A stretch of 64,000 nucleotides of DNA from Paraburkholderia aromaticivorans (GTDB lineage: Bacteria; Pseudomonadota; Gammaproteobacteria; Burkholderiales; Burkholderiaceae): the NCBI RefSeq assembly GCF_012689525.1, contig NZ_CP051514.1:1984001-2048000 (forward strand), read 5' to 3'. The position numbers were made by a program, and so were the translations under genes. This document shows, one piece after another, positions 1-10,513 of the stretch (position 1 is its first letter; every line of letters begins with the position of its first letter). The notes beneath the pieces are model-generated. The model did no database searches. It saw nothing but the letters and a program-made list of their open reading frames with translations, and was not told where the DNA came from.

Positions 1-153
1 CTCGGCCGCACGCGAGAGGAACAGGTCGACGTTCGGCATCTCGGCCGCAAGCGCGAGGGACTCTTCCAGACAATGCCCCGATCCGGTAATGGCCCATGCG
101 AGGCGCGGCCGGGTGGCCGGGAGCGTGTGCGACGTTTCGTGCGACTGGGTCAT
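1..153 (-). CDS. DmrB/archaeoflavoprotein-like flavoprotein, N-terminus only (partial)
   Basis: The minus strand is open from an ATG at 151-153 to the window edge, 51 codons. After a short polar leader the protein has WAITGSGHCLEESLALA, the phosphate-binding N-terminal strand-loop-helix typical of UbiX/Dfp-type FMN flavoproteins, then PNVDLFLSRAAE. This resembles the archaeal-type flavoprotein that sits in H4MPT clusters of Burkholderia and acts as dihydromethanopterin reductase (DmrB). An AGGTGG lies about 6 nt before the ATG. It is transcribed away from the FolB-like gene at 459. Family assignment is from the first 50 residues and the context only; the rest lies outside the window. Confidence 0.6.
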   Translation of the reverse strand, partial: MTQSHETSHTLPATRPRLAWAITGSGHCLEESLALAAEMPNVDLFLSRAAE

Positions 154-458
154 CGGCCACCTGGGCAGGCAGTGTGTGCAGTTTGCGATACAGAGTGTGA
201 CCACCGGCATGCACGCCATCGGAACATCCAGCGACAGCACTGCGCCGACGATCGGCCTGTGCGTGCGGCTGGCTGAGGATTGCCGGCGCGATGGAACCAG
301 CGCCCGGCCGCACACACTGCGCTCTCTTGCGACATTCGTGCCTGGGCCGGTTCTTGCATGACGGTGAGCCACGAGCCGTCGCGTTTTCTCGCGGATCACG
401 AAAAGCGAGGCGCGAAGGAAAAGGGCTGACACTTCCAATGCAAGCGAAAGGAGCATCG
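154..458. promoter_or_regulatory. Intergenic region between divergent flavoprotein and folB-like genes
   Basis: About 300 bp separate two divergent start codons. No coding frame here resembles a protein family, so it presumably holds both promoters. The only clear signal is the AAAGGAG at 446-452 that serves the folB-like start at 459. I see no convincing -35/-10 pair or operator. Confidence 0.4.
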
Positions 459-983
459 ATGAACGCGATCGACACAAGCATGTTTGAACGGCATTCGAAG
501 CATGCCGGCAGTGCCACCCGGCACGCCGATGCGGAGGCGGCTCAGCCGATGGACATCATTTTCATCGAGGGATTCACAGGCGAAACCGTGATCGGCATCG
601 ACCCGGAAGAGCTGCATCAACCGCAGCCGGTGCAGATCGATCTATGGGCCGGCTTGCCGCGAAGTCTCGCGTGCGACACGGACCAGATTCTCGACACGAT
701 CGACTACGGCCGGGTGCACGGCGCGCTGCAAACCTTGCTGGCGGACCATGGCGTGCAGTTGCTCGAAGCGCTGGCCGAGGCGATTGCGCAGATGCTGCTC
801 GTCGACTTCGGCGCGCACTGGGCGCGGGTCGCGCTCGTGAAGCCGCACAAGTTTCCGAATGTGAAGGCGGTGGGGGTCGTGATTGAACGGCGCCGCCGCG
901 AGGCCAGCAGCACACCGAGGCGCGAAGGTGCCGGTCTCGCGCTGCTCGGCGCCGGTATGTTTCCGCCGGAGAACGCTTTGTGA
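459..983 (+). CDS. Dihydroneopterin aldolase-like protein (FolB family) of the H4MPT cluster
   Basis: This 174-residue protein carries a FolB-type domain over roughly residues 30-150: IFIEGFTGETVIGI at its start, then DTIDYGRVHGAL, LLEALAEAIAQMLL and the closing VALVKPHKFPNVKAVGVVI, the usual FolB order. FolB cleaves 7,8-dihydroneopterin in pterin biosynthesis. Next to H4MPT genes the copy is probably dedicated to methanopterin synthesis rather than folate. The frame is open further upstream to 291, but ATG 459 is chosen because AAAGGAG precedes it by 6 nt. It is convergent with the CitG-like gene across a short hairpin. Confidence 0.8.
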   Translation: MNAIDTSMFERHSKHAGSATRHADAEAAQPMDIIFIEGFTGETVIGIDPEELHQPQPVQIDLWAGLPRSLACDTDQILDTIDYGRVHGALQTLLADHGVQLLEALAEAIAQMLLVDFGAHWARVALVKPHKFPNVKAVGVVIERRRREASSTPRREGAGLALLGAGMFPPENAL

Positions 984-994
984 AGAGAGCAGGG

Positions 995-1014
995 CCGCGT
1001 GCCATCGCACGCGG
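995..1014. terminator. Hairpin between convergent genes
   Basis: CCGCGTGC and GCACGCGG form a perfect 8-bp stem with loop CATC, placed between the folB-like stop (983) and the CitG-like stop (1033). There is no T-run, so it is a terminator-like or transcript-end hairpin rather than a textbook intrinsic terminator. Confidence 0.5.
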
Positions 1015-1032
1015 TGGTTCTGCTGGCGAGGC

Positions 1033-1935
1033 TCACGTGTGTACGCGAGGAAACGGCAGTTGCATCAACGACGGGTCAAGGCACGCGGCGGCAAAGAGTG
1101 TCGCCACGGTAAGGTCCGCGCTGGTGCCAGGATTGATCCCGTCTGACTTCAGCGCGTTGTCCCATGCTTCGAGTGCATGCGGATCAAGCGGGCCCTGCGT
1201 GGCTTGCGTGAGCCAGCCAACGGCTTCGCGCATCACCCACTCTGCCCAGGCGAGTCCGTGTTTGCGCGCGATGTGCGAATCTGGCCATCGCGTGAGGAAC
1301 GCGAGCCATGTTGCGAGCACGGCGTCGGACAATGCGGACGGCGACCCACGCCGCGCCGCGAGCGTTGCATGAAACCGCGCAAGGCCGAAGCCCAGCACGT
1401 CGGCGAAATCGACTGCATATTGGCGCGCGATGCTGTCGCGGTCGGCGGCGAGGCGCATCGCCGCGCGCAGATCGATGGTCGGCGGTGCACCGACATTCTG
1501 GCTCGGCACTTTGCCGAGGCCGGCAGGGTTGGCCAGCGCTATTGCCCGATAGGCGGCGCTCGCATCGTCGACGCTCAATGCCGCAAGCACCCGTTGCAGC
1601 GCGAGACCGAGCGCAGCGGGCGAAGCCGGTTGCGTCTCAAAGGCGGCAGCAAGCGGCGCGCATAGCAGCACGATGCCGAGGTTCGTGTTACACCCGGCTG
1701 CCTCGTGTGTGCGCGAGATGGCGGCTTCAATCCGCGCACCGACCGGCGCACCGCGCTGCGCGAGCGGGCCGCATGCCGCGCGGGCGCTCGCCACGAAAAG
1801 ATCGGCGGTCATTCGGTGCCCCGGCGACGCGACACTGACGTTGCCCGGCTTCGCGCAGGCGACGTCCAGCTCGCAAGCCCACAGAAACGCCGCTTCGATC
1901 GCCGCGGTGGCCGCTGTGGCTGCTTGCGCGTTCAC
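1033..1935 (-). CDS. Triphosphoribosyl-dephospho-CoA synthase-like (CitG/MdcB family) protein of the H4MPT cluster
   Basis: A 300-residue protein with the all-helical CitG-type pattern: CELDVACAKPGNVS near the N-terminus, then TNLGIVLLCAPLAAA, and a long helical C-terminal half. CitG makes the prosthetic group of citrate lyase; relatives are regularly found in H4MPT gene clusters of methylotrophs, where their reaction is unproven. The start is GTG at 1935, overlapping the upstream stop as GTGA, so it is translationally coupled to the ATP-grasp gene. It is last in the minus-strand H4MPT operon. A role in cofactor synthesis is inferred from context only; no citrate lyase or malonate decarboxylase genes are nearby. 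Confidence 0.75.
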   Translation of the reverse strand: MNAQAATAATAAIEAAFLWACELDVACAKPGNVSVASPGHRMTADLFVASARAACGPLAQRGAPVGARIEAAISRTHEAAGCNTNLGIVLLCAPLAAAFETQPASPAALGLALQRVLAALSVDDASAAYRAIALANPAGLGKVPSQNVGAPPTIDLRAAMRLAADRDSIARQYAVDFADVLGFGLARFHATLAARRGSPSALSDAVLATWLAFLTRWPDSHIARKHGLAWAEWVMREAVGWLTQATQGPLDPHALEAWDNALKSDGINPGTSADLTVATLFAAACLDPSLMQLPFPRVHT

Positions 1936-2897
1936 GCAACCTCCGCATGCCGGATGTCGTGCGGCACGACGCGGGGACTTAGCGCGAGCTTGCGGTTCAG
2001 CAGATCGTCGACGATACACCCGGCGATATCGAAAGGCGTGACCGACTGCAGACCGTGCCACGCGGCCACGCCGTTGACTTCGATCACCTGTGCGCCAGCG
2101 GGCGAGTCGCCGCAGGGGATCAGATCGATGCCCGCATAGTCGAGCCCGAGCGCGGCGCTTGCGCACTCGGCCAGTTGCGCGAGCGGGGCCGTCAGCGGCG
2201 CCGCTTCGCAGCGCGCACCTTGCGCGACGTTATGCACCCAGTGTTCGCTCACTCGCCGCATGGCCGTCACCGCTTTGCCACCGATCACCAATACGCGCCA
2301 GTCGAAGCCCGGCGTCTCGCGTGGTTCGATGAAGCGTTGCAGATAGGCCAGTTGCCCATAGGCCTTCAGCGTGGGTAGCGGCGTGCACCCTGTGTCGTCC
2401 GCGCCCAACCGCAGCAGCCCTTTGCCCTGTGAGCCGAACAGCGGTTTGAGGACGACCTGTCGTCCTGCCGCCGCTTCGCGCATGACGATGCGCTGCGCTT
2501 GCGGCGCCGATTCGCTGACCCATGTCGCCGGCGTCGGAATGCCGGCGCGATGCAACAGAAACGTGGTCATCGACTTGTCGACACTGCGCTCGATCGCGCG
2601 CGCATCGTTGTAGACGGGAATGCCGAGTTCCCGCAGCGCATGCAGAATGCCGAGCCGCACGGTGACCTGTTCGAAGGTGCCCCCGGCAATGCCACGCACG
2701 ATCACCGCGTCCGGCAGTGCGCGTCCATAGCCTGGAATCACGAGGCCATGTGGGGCCCAGGTCGTGTCGAAGCGGCAGTCCGCGAGATCCACGCAGCGAC
2801 CTTGCGCGCCGCGCTCGCGTAATGCCTTCTTGAGCCGCGACGTATGCCAGCCGGTTTCGTCGCACATGATCGCTACGCGCAGTACATGAGTGCTCAT
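1932..2897 (-). CDS. RimK/MptN-like ATP-grasp ligase of the H4MPT cluster
   Basis: 321 residues with an N-terminal pre-ATP-grasp domain (VLRVAIMCDETGWH) and an ATP-grasp fold: VDKSMTTFLLHRAGIPTPATW, VVLKPLFGSQGKGLLRL (glycine-rich ATP loop), DWRVLVIGGKAV, and metal-binding IDLIPCGD and VIEVNGVAAWHGLQ. This is the RimK/MptN-type family that adds glutamate to acceptors; in methanogens MptN glutamylates H4MPT. A role in maturing the dephospho-H4MPT side chain is inferred from the neighbours. It begins one base after the mch stop region and overlaps the CitG-like start. Confidence 0.8.
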   Translation of the reverse strand: MSTHVLRVAIMCDETGWHTSRLKKALRERGAQGRCVDLADCRFDTTWAPHGLVIPGYGRALPDAVIVRGIAGGTFEQVTVRLGILHALRELGIPVYNDARAIERSVDKSMTTFLLHRAGIPTPATWVSESAPQAQRIVMREAAAGRQVVLKPLFGSQGKGLLRLGADDTGCTPLPTLKAYGQLAYLQRFIEPRETPGFDWRVLVIGGKAVTAMRRVSEHWVHNVAQGARCEAAPLTAPLAQLAECASAALGLDYAGIDLIPCGDSPAGAQVIEVNGVAAWHGLQSVTPFDIAGCIVDDLLNRKLALSPRVVPHDIRHAEVA

Positions 2898-2898
2898 T

Positions 2899-3927
2899 TC
2901 AAGCCTCGGTGAGCCAGAGTGGGTGCAGCAGATCGAAGCGGGTTGCGCCCGCGTGCCACGTGCGGCCTGTACTCAGATTGCTGACCCACACCTCGGCCGG
3001 TGCGAACAGCGCCGGATCGATGCGATAGAAGTCGTAGTCGTATTCCGTGAAGATATCGGCGAACGAGCGGCCAAAGTCACGTGACGCCGATGAAGGCAAT
3101 CGCTGGGCGAGATCGCGTGCCGCGTCGTCGCTGCCCGTCACGCTCAGATGAACGCGGCCGCCGTAAAGAATGGCGTCGTTGGTGCGGCCCATCGCGTCGA
3201 TGGGCTCGTGACCCGGCGGCGGCAGCGGTGCGCTGGCGGTGCCTTCGACAATGTCGGTGAGTGCAAAACCCAACACATGCGCCTTGTGCAGCGCGACTTC
3301 GAGCGCGCGTGCGACCACCTGCGTCGTGCCCGCACGGCTCGCCGTCGGCGTGAGAATCAGGGTGAGGTGACGCGGGTCGAGCTTGCAGTCGCGCAGCACC
3401 TTGTCGATGACAACCTCGGGCGGCGCGCGGTCTACCTCCAGAACAAGGCACCCGTGAGATGCGTCGTCGCGATAGCGCAGTTCTTCGTAGAGGGGTTCCT
3501 TGCAGGCAAGCGAACGCGCCGGGCCGGAGCCGAGCGCGAAGAACTTCTTGCCGCCGGTTTCTTCCTTGCTCGCCGCGAGACTCCATCCGGCGTACTGGCT
3601 CGCAAGGCAGGCCAGCACGGGTTGTGCACTGGCAATCTCCACGACGGTGGGCCATTCGTCGCGCGCGCTGTTCGAGCTTGCCGCGCGCACGCGGACTTCA
3701 CCGAGTCCGCCCATGCAGATTTCAGCGATGGCGGCGCCCGCTGCGACGCTGCCGGGTGTGTCGATGCCGGCATCGACGATCAGCACGCCGCGCGCGTCGC
3801 GGCGCGCCGTGAGGCCGAGTTGCGGCAGCCGTTCGAGCAGCTTCGCGAGCAGAGGTTGAGTGAGCGCGTTGACGCTGAGCGGCGCGGCGCCGGATACGGC
3901 GTCAGCGAAGGGCGATGAAGTCGTCAT
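2899..3927 (-). CDS. mch: Methenyltetrahydromethanopterin cyclohydrolase
   Basis: A 342-residue protein close to the usual Mch length. Family features include LSVNALTQPLLAKLL at the N-terminus, GGLGEV near residue 75, ALGSGPARSL, and a C-terminal DIFTEYDYDFYRIDPALFAPAEVWVSNL run. Mch hydrolyses methenyl-H4MPT to formyl-H4MPT in the cytoplasm, the step after MtdB in formaldehyde oxidation. The start overlaps the 3' end of the upstream ATP-grasp gene by 26 nt, indicating tight coupling in the operon. Confidence 0.93.
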   Translation of the reverse strand: MTTSSPFADAVSGAAPLSVNALTQPLLAKLLERLPQLGLTARRDARGVLIVDAGIDTPGSVAAGAAIAEICMGGLGEVRVRAASSNSARDEWPTVVEIASAQPVLACLASQYAGWSLAASKEETGGKKFFALGSGPARSLACKEPLYEELRYRDDASHGCLVLEVDRAPPEVVIDKVLRDCKLDPRHLTLILTPTASRAGTTQVVARALEVALHKAHVLGFALTDIVEGTASAPLPPPGHEPIDAMGRTNDAILYGGRVHLSVTGSDDAARDLAQRLPSSASRDFGRSFADIFTEYDYDFYRIDPALFAPAEVWVSNLSTGRTWHAGATRFDLLHPLWLTEA

Positions 3928-5095
3928 GGGAAACCTTCATGATGGGTTCGATGGTGGACGCGCGAGCGGCAAGTTCGGCGCGTACGGCTTCAGAGGAGGT
4001 GCCGGGCGCGCAGGTGACCGACACGCTGCATAGCGGCGTCCCAGCTGCAATCGCGCTGCCGGCGGCCGGGATATCGTGACACCAGCCACGTTGCCGGGTT
4101 CTCGCGACGAACGCCGGCGAAACCGTGTGGCTGGCCCGTGCGAAAACGACTTGTTCACCGCGAATCTGCGGCGTAGGCGGGGTGTGTGTGGCGGGCGCCG
4201 GCAGATCGAGCGCTTCACCCTTGCAGGCACGGACATGCAGCGCAAGCAGCGACGGCAGCAGGTGAGCGTCATACAGCGCCATCGTCGCGGAAGGCCGGGG
4301 GTTGACCTCAAGCACGAAGAAGCGCTCGCTGTCGAACAGAAAGTCCAGACTGTTCAGACCAACCAGACCCGTACTGGCGACGATCGTCTGTATGGCGTGA
4401 TGTAGCTGTGTGGTGAGACTGGGGGGCAACTGAACCGGCCCGATCGCACCGCGCCAGGTGAACGGATGGCGGCGCTGCGGCACGATGATCTGTTCGTTGA
4501 AGCCCAGCACGGTGGCGCTGCTGCCATTGGCGATAAACAGTGCCGACATCGAGCGGCCCGGGCAGGACCGCTGGAAATACACGTCTGGATGCTTTTCGCA
4601 CACCGCATCGCCGCGTGCGCCGGCTCGCCGGATATGCCAGCCGCCCGTGCCGCGTGCATCCTTGCGCAGCCAGCCGTTCGTTTCACGAGGACGCCGCGCG
4701 AGCGTCTCCGGGAATGGAATGCCGTGCGCGGCGAGCAGTCCAAAGAAGCGGGCTGGCGTGCGTACCGCTTGGTAGGCGTGCAGAGAATTGCCGAGCAACG
4801 GCAATGCCGGCGTAAAGCTCGCCTGTAGCAGTTCCGGGCAGCTTTCGAAGCCGCTGCCCGCGACCCAACCCATCACCCCAGGCAAGCTGGCCGCACGTTC
4901 AAGCGCGGCGTACGTGCGTGCCGGGTCGAGCTGCAGCGTGGCCGGGTCGCCGATCTGATGCCAGTCGTCGACGGCGGCGCGGGTGTCGACGTCGCCAAAC
5001 AGATCGAGGGCGATGACGCGCCAGCCGGCACGCCGTGCCGACTCGGCGAGCATGCGCGCCGATAGTCCGGCGACGACAAGGGTGGGCTGATTCAT
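3902..5095 (-). CDS. ATP-grasp domain protein of the H4MPT cluster
   Basis: 397 residues. The N-terminus (TLVVAGLSARMLAESARRAG) is a Rossmann-like pre-ATP-grasp domain; the middle has GWLRKDARGTGGWHIR and YFQRSCPGRSMSALFIANG, and SLDFLFDSERFFVLEVNPRPSATM gives the acidic metal-binding Glu/Asn pair. Such ATP-grasp proteins occur beside mch in H4MPT clusters of proteobacterial methylotrophs and are needed for the pathway in some of them, but the exact substrate is not established. ATG 5095 is preferred over an in-frame GTG at 5101; neither has a strong ribosome site. It lies between mtdB and mch. Confidence 0.8.
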   Translation of the reverse strand: MNQPTLVVAGLSARMLAESARRAGWRVIALDLFGDVDTRAAVDDWHQIGDPATLQLDPARTYAALERAASLPGVMGWVAGSGFESCPELLQASFTPALPLLGNSLHAYQAVRTPARFFGLLAAHGIPFPETLARRPRETNGWLRKDARGTGGWHIRRAGARGDAVCEKHPDVYFQRSCPGRSMSALFIANGSSATVLGFNEQIIVPQRRHPFTWRGAIGPVQLPPSLTTQLHHAIQTIVASTGLVGLNSLDFLFDSERFFVLEVNPRPSATMALYDAHLLPSLLALHVRACKGEALDLPAPATHTPPTPQIRGEQVVFARASHTVSPAFVARTRQRGWCHDIPAAGSAIAAGTPLCSVSVTCAPGTSSEAVRAELAARASTIEPIMKVSHDDFIALR

Positions 5096-5173
5096 GGGCA
5101 CGCGGGGTGGTGGGTTACCGTCGACAGCAAGCAGATTATCGAGTCGCGCCGTCGAAAGGAGGCAGCGGTCCGT

Positions 5174-6091
5174 TCAGGCCGCCTGCGCCGTCCGCTCGGC
5201 GAGCACGTCGCGGGCGAGCGCAAACGCCTCCTCGAAGCCAAGCTGCAAGGGGTGGTTCGTGGCGAGCATCTGCTCGAACAGTCGCCGCTGTACCTGATAC
5301 TTGACGTTGCCGATCGCGAGCGCGCCAATGCCGAGCGCGCCGTGCTTGCCGAAATGCTTGCCGTCATCCATGACGCCCACGCCCTCGATGCCTGCGGGCG
5401 GCACGGCATTGACGTCGGCTGCAATCAGCAACTTCGCTGCCGCGTCGACCTGCCGCGCATTCATGACCTGCACACCGGCCGCGGCGGTGGCGAACAGGGC
5501 GTCGCTGCGGGCCGAGGCGGCTTCCAGCGCGTCCGTCGATTGAGCATCTGCGCCGGTCGTCTGCACGCCGAAGCGCGCGTTGATGCGCTCGCTCGCGGCC
5601 TGCGCGGCGTCCAGACCACGGCTGCTTGCAATGGCAACCTGAGCGCCGGCCCGCGCCGCCAGCACGCCGGCAATGACGCCGACCGGCCCCGTGCCGCCCA
5701 GCACGAGAATCCGCTTTCCCTTGAGTCCGGTAGCGTAGCTGCGCTGCAGATGCCATTCAACCGTTGCGACGAGCGCGGCGGCCGTTGTGTACGAGCCGCT
5801 CGGGTCGGCGAAAACCGACACCTCGAACGGCGGGACCATCGCCTCGCGCGCGCGGTTCAGCATGTCGGCGGCGAGCACGACGTCACGCCCGCCGATGAAA
5901 ATGCCGGTATGCGCGACCCCTTTCGGTCCGCGCGAGAAGATCGCGTCCTGCGTGAGCGCGGCGACGTTGTCGATCCCGACATCAGCGTACGGTACGACGA
6001 CCTGATAACCGGCATCGACGGCCATGTTCACGTCGAACGGACTCATCTGCCGGGTGGGCGTGAACATATGGAGAATGAAGGGGCGTTCCAT
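5174..6091 (-). CDS. mtdB: NAD(P)-dependent methylene-tetrahydromethanopterin dehydrogenase
   Basis: 305 residues. N-terminal catalytic half: FILHMFTPTRQMSPFDVNMA, then FSRGPKGVAHTGIFIGGRD. Rossmann half: KRILVLGGTGPVGVIAG, with the dinucleotide-binding GGTGPVG near residue 140. MtdB oxidises methylene-H4MPT to methenyl-H4MPT in the cytosol, passing electrons to NAD(P)+. A GAGGAAAA sequence immediately precedes the ATG. It is second in the operon after the beta-RFAP synthase gene. Confidence 0.93.
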   Translation of the reverse strand: MERPFILHMFTPTRQMSPFDVNMAVDAGYQVVVPYADVGIDNVAALTQDAIFSRGPKGVAHTGIFIGGRDVVLAADMLNRAREAMVPPFEVSVFADPSGSYTTAAALVATVEWHLQRSYATGLKGKRILVLGGTGPVGVIAGVLAARAGAQVAIASSRGLDAAQAASERINARFGVQTTGADAQSTDALEAASARSDALFATAAAGVQVMNARQVDAAAKLLIAADVNAVPPAGIEGVGVMDDGKHFGKHGALGIGALAIGNVKYQVQRRLFEQMLATNHPLQLGFEEAFALARDVLAERTAQAA

Positions 6092-6129
6092 TTTTCCTCA
6101 ACGAAAGAGAAGTGACGCATAGAAGGGAT

Positions 6130-7152
6130 TCAACTGGCGGCGGGCGTATGGATAACAGTCGCGCCCACGTTCCGCCCCTTGACGATTTCAAGCCGTAGCG
6201 ACGCGCCGACCACACCGGCCGCGCGTGCTGAGGCCACGACGTGCGCGGTTTCGTCCTGTGAAGGCAGGATCGCAAAACCGGTGGGGCCCCACGAACTTTG
6301 TCCGATTCCCGCGCGATAGCGCGCGCCGATCCAGTCGAGTACTTGGGCTACCGCCGGACTGGTATAGACGCCGCCCTGCGACGCGGCGAAATAGCGGCCG
6401 ACACCCGCTTGCAGTTCGCTGACGCCGCGCGCGAACGGCACGAAGTCGTGCTCTGCGGCGGCAGGCAGGATCTGCATCAGCGTGAGGTGGCACGCGTGGG
6501 CGGCAAGCGATTGTGGAAATGGCGGCAGCTCAGCCAGTGCGTTGCGCTCAGCATTGCCCGAGAGCCCCGTACGCGTGTCGTCGAGTACGAGCAGCACGCG
6601 CCATTCAGTGGGGAAGGCGAAGCGTGCGAGGACGGGTGGCAATTCTGTCGCGCTGCGCGGGCCGCCGTCGAGGATCAGCCCGCCCTGTTCGAAACCGGCC
6701 ACGCCGACGCCCGAGCGTCCGCCGCGCGCGAGTGCTAGCGCAAGTTGTGTCGCGTCGAGCGCCAGCCCATGCAGTTGCGCAAATGCGTGGCCGGCCGTGA
6801 GCGCGATTTGCGTGCCGGAGCCGAGACCTGCATGGGCGGGCAACGCGTGTCGCAGCCGTACGTCGATGGCCTCACGTTTGCCGGTCAGCCGCTTGAGTGT
6901 GTCGATGTGGGCCCGAATGCGAGGGAGTTCATCGCGTGCATAGGGTGGTGCTGTGTAGTGATCCTGATTATCGCTGGACAGGCGAGCTTCAAGTGTCGTG
7001 CTGATGCCGTCGACCACCAGGCCGAGACTGCCGAAGCGCCGCCCGAGCGACGCGCCTGGATCCAGAAAACCGAGATGCAGCCGTCCGGGCGCATTCACGG
7101 TGACGGCGCTCGCGTGTTTCGCACACTGTGTGGATACGGCGTCTTGCGTCAT
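6130..7152 (-). CDS. mptG: Beta-ribofuranosylaminobenzene 5'-phosphate synthase (GHMP-type)
   Basis: 340 residues with GHMP-kinase-like architecture: VNAPGRLHLGFLDPG at the start, LRHALPAHAGLGSGTQIALTAGHA (the GHMP glycine-rich loop) about one third in, and a C-terminal GIGQSSWGPTGFAI loop. The enzyme condenses 4-hydroxy/4-aminobenzoate with PRPP in the first committed step of methanopterin synthesis. ATG 7152 is chosen because AAGGAAG lies 6 nt upstream; the frame is open to 7212. It is the promoter-proximal gene of the minus-strand H4MPT operon. Confidence 0.9.
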   Translation of the reverse strand: MTQDAVSTQCAKHASAVTVNAPGRLHLGFLDPGASLGRRFGSLGLVVDGISTTLEARLSSDNQDHYTAPPYARDELPRIRAHIDTLKRLTGKREAIDVRLRHALPAHAGLGSGTQIALTAGHAFAQLHGLALDATQLALALARGGRSGVGVAGFEQGGLILDGGPRSATELPPVLARFAFPTEWRVLLVLDDTRTGLSGNAERNALAELPPFPQSLAAHACHLTLMQILPAAAEHDFVPFARGVSELQAGVGRYFAASQGGVYTSPAVAQVLDWIGARYRAGIGQSSWGPTGFAILPSQDETAHVVASARAAGVVGASLRLEIVKGRNVGATVIHTPAAS

Positions 7153-7291
7153 GAGCGCTTCCTTCGATCGGTGAGCGGACGGCGGGTCCTGACCGATCAA
7201 CGCAAGCGTCATGCCATGCGGGCATGCGATGCCGGCGGCGATTCGCAGGCTACGCCGTCGAGCAATTCACGCGATTCATGCGCACGCGGCG

Positions 7292-8311
7292 TTAGCTGTT
7301 CGTCACGTTGTTGTGCCGAATCAGTGACACAGTGTCACGCGCGGCGGCCCCATCCGATCCGCGTAGGGTGACCTGCCTCGGCGCATTCGCGTATTCGTCG
7401 GCGAGATAGGGACCGGCCTGCTCGATCACAAAACGTCGAAATGTCTGGCAGGTCGGCGAGAGTTGCTTCGCGTTGAGATGGACGATCTGCCAGGCGCGAT
7501 CGATCGGTGTGCCGCTCACGTCGAGCAGCGCAATCTCACGCGTGCGCAGTTCCAGCCGCAGCGTATGCAGCGACAACAGGCTGATGCCCATACCCGCCAT
7601 CACGGCCTGCTTGATGGTTTCGTTGCTGTCGAGCGTGACAAGTTTTGCGGGCGTAAAGAGATGATTCTTGAACATCTGCTCGGCGACCGTGCGCGTGCCC
7701 GAACCCATTTCACGCATCAGGAACGTGTCGTGGCGCAATTCCTGCAAGTCAAATCGCTGGGCGCTGGCAAGCGGGTGTCGCGGCGAGGCGACGATAACCT
7801 GCGGATTGTAGGCGAGCGGCTCGGCGACAGCATCGAGATCGCGCGGCGGGCGACCCATTACCGCGAGATCGATCGCGTTGTCTTGCAGGAGGCGCAGCAA
7901 CGCATCGCGATTGGCGATGGAGAACCGCACGTCCACTTTGGGAAACTGCGCTGAGTAGCGCGCAATCAGCATCGGCACGAAGTACCTCGCGGTACTGACG
8001 AGACCGATCGAGATTGCGCCGCTGTCGGCGAGGCTGAGCGACTGCAGCGCATCTTCGGCGTCCTTGACCTCGCCGAGAATCCGGTTCGCATGGTGAGACA
8101 GCGTTTCACCCGCTTCGGTCAGCGTAAGCCGGCGGCCGATGCGTTCGAACAGCGGCAGCGCCACGGTTTCTTCCAGTTGCTTGATCTGCATGGAGACCGC
8201 GGGTTGCGTCAAATGCAGTTCTTCCGCGGCGCGCACGAAGCTGCTGTGCCTCGAGGCGGTCGCGAAGATCTGCAGTTGACGCAGCGTGAGCGTGCGGACG
8301 AAGTTGAGCAT
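7292..8311 (-). CDS. cbbR: LysR-type regulator, CbbR type
   Basis: 339 residues. The start at 8311 gives the canonical LysR N-terminus LTLRQLQIFATASRHSSFVRAAEELHLTQPAVSMQIKQLEE as the winged HTH (described here in pieces: recognition region AAEELHLTQPAVS). The effector domain follows from about residue 95. It is divergent from cbbL with 163 bp between, the standard place for CbbR, which activates cbb operons in response to metabolites such as phosphoenolpyruvate, RuBP or NADPH in other proteobacteria. Upstream in-frame Met codons up to 8440 run through the cbbL promoter and are rejected. Confidence 0.9.
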   Translation of the reverse strand: MLNFVRTLTLRQLQIFATASRHSSFVRAAEELHLTQPAVSMQIKQLEETVALPLFERIGRRLTLTEAGETLSHHANRILGEVKDAEDALQSLSLADSGAISIGLVSTARYFVPMLIARYSAQFPKVDVRFSIANRDALLRLLQDNAIDLAVMGRPPRDLDAVAEPLAYNPQVIVASPRHPLASAQRFDLQELRHDTFLMREMGSGTRTVAEQMFKNHLFTPAKLVTLDSNETIKQAVMAGMGISLLSLHTLRLELRTREIALLDVSGTPIDRAWQIVHLNAKQLSPTCQTFRRFVIEQAGPYLADEYANAPRQVTLRGSDGAAARDTVSLIRHNNVTNS

Positions 8312-9944
<1,633 letters not shown>

Positions 9945-9977
9945 GCACGCGTTCCGTAAGCACTGAAGGAGACACGA

Positions 9978-10394
9978 ATGAAGCTGACCCAGGGGACGTT
10001 TTCGTTTCTGCCCGAACTGACCGATGCCGAAATTGCGGCACAGATCGATTATGCGTTGAACCAGGGCTGGGCGTGCTCGGTGGAATTCACCGACGATCCG
10101 CACCCGCGCAACTCGTATTGGGAGATGTGGGGGTTGCCGATGTTCGATCTGCGCGACGCCGCGGGCGTGCTGCTGGAAGTCAATGCCTGCCGGAAGACCT
10201 ACCCGCATCACTACATCAAGGTCAACGCCTTCGATTCGACACGCGGCTTCGAAACGATGCGGATGTCATTCATCGTCAACCGTCCGCCAGCTGAGCCAGG
10301 CTTCAACCTCGACCGGCAGCAAGGGCCTGGCCGCGTCCAGCGTTACAGCCTGCGCGGCTATGCCGCCGACAAGGCAGGTGGGTCGCGCTACTGA
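9978..10394 (+). CDS. cbbS: Ribulose-1,5-bisphosphate carboxylase small subunit
   Basis: 138 residues, with [22 protein letters not shown] near the N-terminus, [14 protein letters not shown] in the middle, and the C-terminal extension ([13 protein letters not shown] onward) typical of red-type small subunits, which form an extra beta-barrel in the L8S8 complex. GAAGGAG precedes the ATG. It is 33 bp after cbbL. Confidence 0.96.
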   Translation: MKLTQGTFSFLPELTDAEIAAQIDYALNQGWACSVEFTDDPHPRNSYWEMWGLPMFDLRDAAGVLLEVNACRKTYPHHYIKVNAFDSTRGFETMRMSFIVNRPPAEPGFNLDRQQGPGRVQRYSLRGYAADKAGGSRY

Positions 10395-10430
10395 TGCAGG
10401 CCACGATAGGCCATACACGACGCGGACGCC

Positions 10431-10458
10431 GGCAGGTATCTTGCATACGCTACCTGCC
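10431..10458. terminator. Stem-loop in the cbbS-cbbX spacer
   Basis: GGCAGGTA (10431-10438) and TACCTGCC (10451-10458) form a perfect 8-bp stem with a 12-nt loop in the 119-bp gap after cbbS. There is no T-run. It is well placed to act as a partial terminator or 3' stabiliser lowering expression of downstream cbb genes relative to cbbLS, a pattern known from other cbb operons. Confidence 0.5.
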
Positions 10459-10513
10459 AGGCGACGATGCCGGTTCACGGCACGCGCGACTTGCATGACA
10501 GACAGGAGGAGAC

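Noticed and set aside
291..458. N-terminal extension of the FolB-like protein
   Set aside because: No homology and no ribosome site; the AAAGGAG fits ATG 459.
5252..6115. 287-codon plus-strand frame opposite mtdB
   Set aside because: No family resemblance; mtdB on the other strand is unambiguous.
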